Of a stretch of 64,000 bases of DNA, positions 62,721 to 64,000 are shown piece by piece. How positions within the stretch are numbered: position 1 is the first letter of the stretch; each line of letters begins with the position of its first letter. The stretch is from Eublepharis macularius (Eukaryota; Chordata; Lepidosauria; Squamata; Eublepharidae), in NCBI RefSeq assembly GCF_028583425.1, contig NC_072801.1, positions 59,287,766-59,351,765 on the forward strand. The letters are read 5' to 3'. The notes below the pieces were generated by a model that was not told the DNA's origin, did not search any database, and worked only from the letters and a program-made list of their open reading frames with translations. The position numbers were made by a program, and so were the translations under genes.

Positions 62721-63089
62721 CAGGGCTCATTTCGAGGGGGAATGCGCAGGAACGCAGTTCCCCAAAGAGGTCACATGTCAGGTGGCCCCGCCCACCTGAC
62801 TCTCTGCCATTTTGGGCCCATTTCAGCCTGGATTGGGGCTGAAAAGGCCCAGCTCGGGCCTCTGACAGGTGGTGGATCACTCTCCCACTCAGCAGCGGCC
62901 CGATCCTGACCATTTTGGGCCCAATTTCGGCCTTGAATGGTCAGGATTGGGTCCAAAACAGCCAGGATAGGAGATGTTAGGGGGGGCATATGCAAATCAG
63001 TTATGCTAATGACACTTCCCATGATGGCAAGGGGCATAGCATATGCTAATGACTTATGCTCCAACTCTTTTTCTACGAATTGACCCCTG
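62721..63089. mobile_element. hAT-like non-autonomous element
   Basis: Left end CAGGGCTCATTTCGAG, right end complement CAGGGGTCAATTCGTAG. The flanks CCTTGGGT and CCTTTGTT are a weak 8-bp duplication. The interior has GGGCCCA-type repeats and two ATGCTAATGAC copies. No reading frame of note. Confidence 0.7.
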
Positions 63090-63389
63090 CCTTTGTTACA
63101 GAATTGTCAAATGTGCCAAGAAAATGTCTGTGAATCATTATAGAAATGAGGATAGTTGTCACTTTCCAATATTCACTGTTTTTCCAAGCATAATTCCCTT
63201 GGAATAGTTTCGATTCCTTTCATATGCTACCACTGAACACACCTACTCTTGCTGTGATTATTTTTTTCAAATCCTAAGGGCTCAACTAGAAGCTAAAGAA
63301 GGTGACCAGGGGGAGAATCAGATCAGGTTAACCCCTCTCTCTGCTACTTGCCTGAAAAAAATATTCCTTACAGGACATAAGTGTGGAGA

Positions 63390-63740
63390 ATGTAGGTAGA
63401 GAACTTTCTGATGGCCAATAAATTCAGAAAAGGCAAAAGTATTTCTTCTTGTACTACAGTTAACTTGTGGAACTCACTGCCACATGATGTAGATGGCCAG
63501 TAGTTTCGATTAAACTAGCATAAGACACATATCACCGACATTCCATTTTAAGTATGATGAAACTATGTTTAGAAGCAGAATATACCAGAATACCAAGGCT
63601 TTTGTGGGGGAGAGCAGCTTTGCTTCCTGTGCCCCGTGCATTGGTCTTCTGGGGTATATGACTGGCCACACTGTGAAACTGGGTTCTGGACTAAATGGAC
63701 ATTGCTTTGATCCAGCAAAGTTCTTATATTTTTACACTAA
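63390..63740 (+). repeat. CR1-like LINE 3' fragment
   Basis: TGTGGAACTCACTGCCACA, TGATGTAGATGGCCAGTAG and the closing GGACTAAATGGACATTGC...GATCCAGCAAAGTTCTTA. Confidence 0.6.
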
Positions 63741-64000
63741 GACAAAGAGAAGTCTGATTCTCGTTTTTTTTAAATACAGGAGGGTATTGCACATATACTG
63801 AACAGACCAATACTGATTTCCTTCCACTGCTGAATTTTAGCTCTAGATCTGCATAAACAATAGCCTATTCTCCATTTTTAATAAGTTACAAACAGCAAGA
63901 AGAGGTGGGTGAAGCTTTTCTTAAAAATTATACTGAAACAGCAACTTCTTTATTCATCCATATAAAAAAAAAAGTGAATTTTATATATATAAAAAATAAA

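Noticed and set aside
59143-64000. DHDH or BAX exons expected downstream of NUCB1 from mammalian synteny
   Set aside because: No frame with recognisable dehydrogenase or BCL2-family motifs; the genes are probably outside the window or arranged differently.

Overview
The window is vertebrate nuclear DNA, most likely from a squamate reptile (lizard, possibly a gecko). The evidence is two intron-rich vertebrate genes, a BovB (RTE-type) LINE tail, tRNA- and 5S-derived SINEs that carry BovB-like ends, CR1/L2-like LINE tails, many short hAT-like elements, and a DIRS-type retroelement. There are no bacterial features, CRISPR arrays or RNA genes.

Two host genes lie head to head. TULP2 (tubby-like protein 2) is on the minus strand. 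I could place all coding exons, 14 of them between 35326 and 4442, and they give a 555-residue protein with every exon phase matching. NUCB1 (nucleobindin-1/CALNUC) is on the plus strand, with 12 coding exons from 44303 to 57542 giving 455 residues. A CpG-rich, GC-box segment at about 42640-42990 ends in a splice donor and is the probable NUCB1 promoter and untranslated first exon. As far as I recall, human chromosome 19 has the same TULP2-NUCB1 divergent order, which supports both names.

Layout: 1-4441, downstream flank of TULP2, mostly old SINE and LINE pieces; 4442-24831, TULP2 exons 2-14 with introns full of repeats (a 2.5-kb inverted-end transposon at 4849-7371, a pair of related inverted-end elements at about 8270 and 10755, a solo LTR at 11161-11563, palindromic MITEs at 14901, 18479 and 19533); 24832-35279, the 10.4-kb first coding intron, which holds a 6.1-kb DIRS element at 25821-31910 in the same orientation as the gene; 35280-35326, the tiny TULP2 start exon; 35327-42640, repeat-bearing upstream region; 42640-58150, NUCB1; 58150-64000, intergenic, with a BovB tail, a hAT-like element and a CR1-like tail.

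The two host genes do unrelated jobs. NUCB1 is a secreted/Golgi calcium-binding protein with two EF-hands, and TULP2 is a phosphoinositide-binding tubby-domain protein. The most striking non-genic object is the DIRS element. It looks whole, with three long open frames, inverted terminal repeats and an internal 91-bp segment that joins complements of both outer tips, which is the arrangement expected of a circularising, tyrosine-recombinase retroelement. Two other good observations are near-perfect hairpins (19934-20145 and 37803-38039) and a solo LTR whose empty site can be read from a sister copy in the same window.
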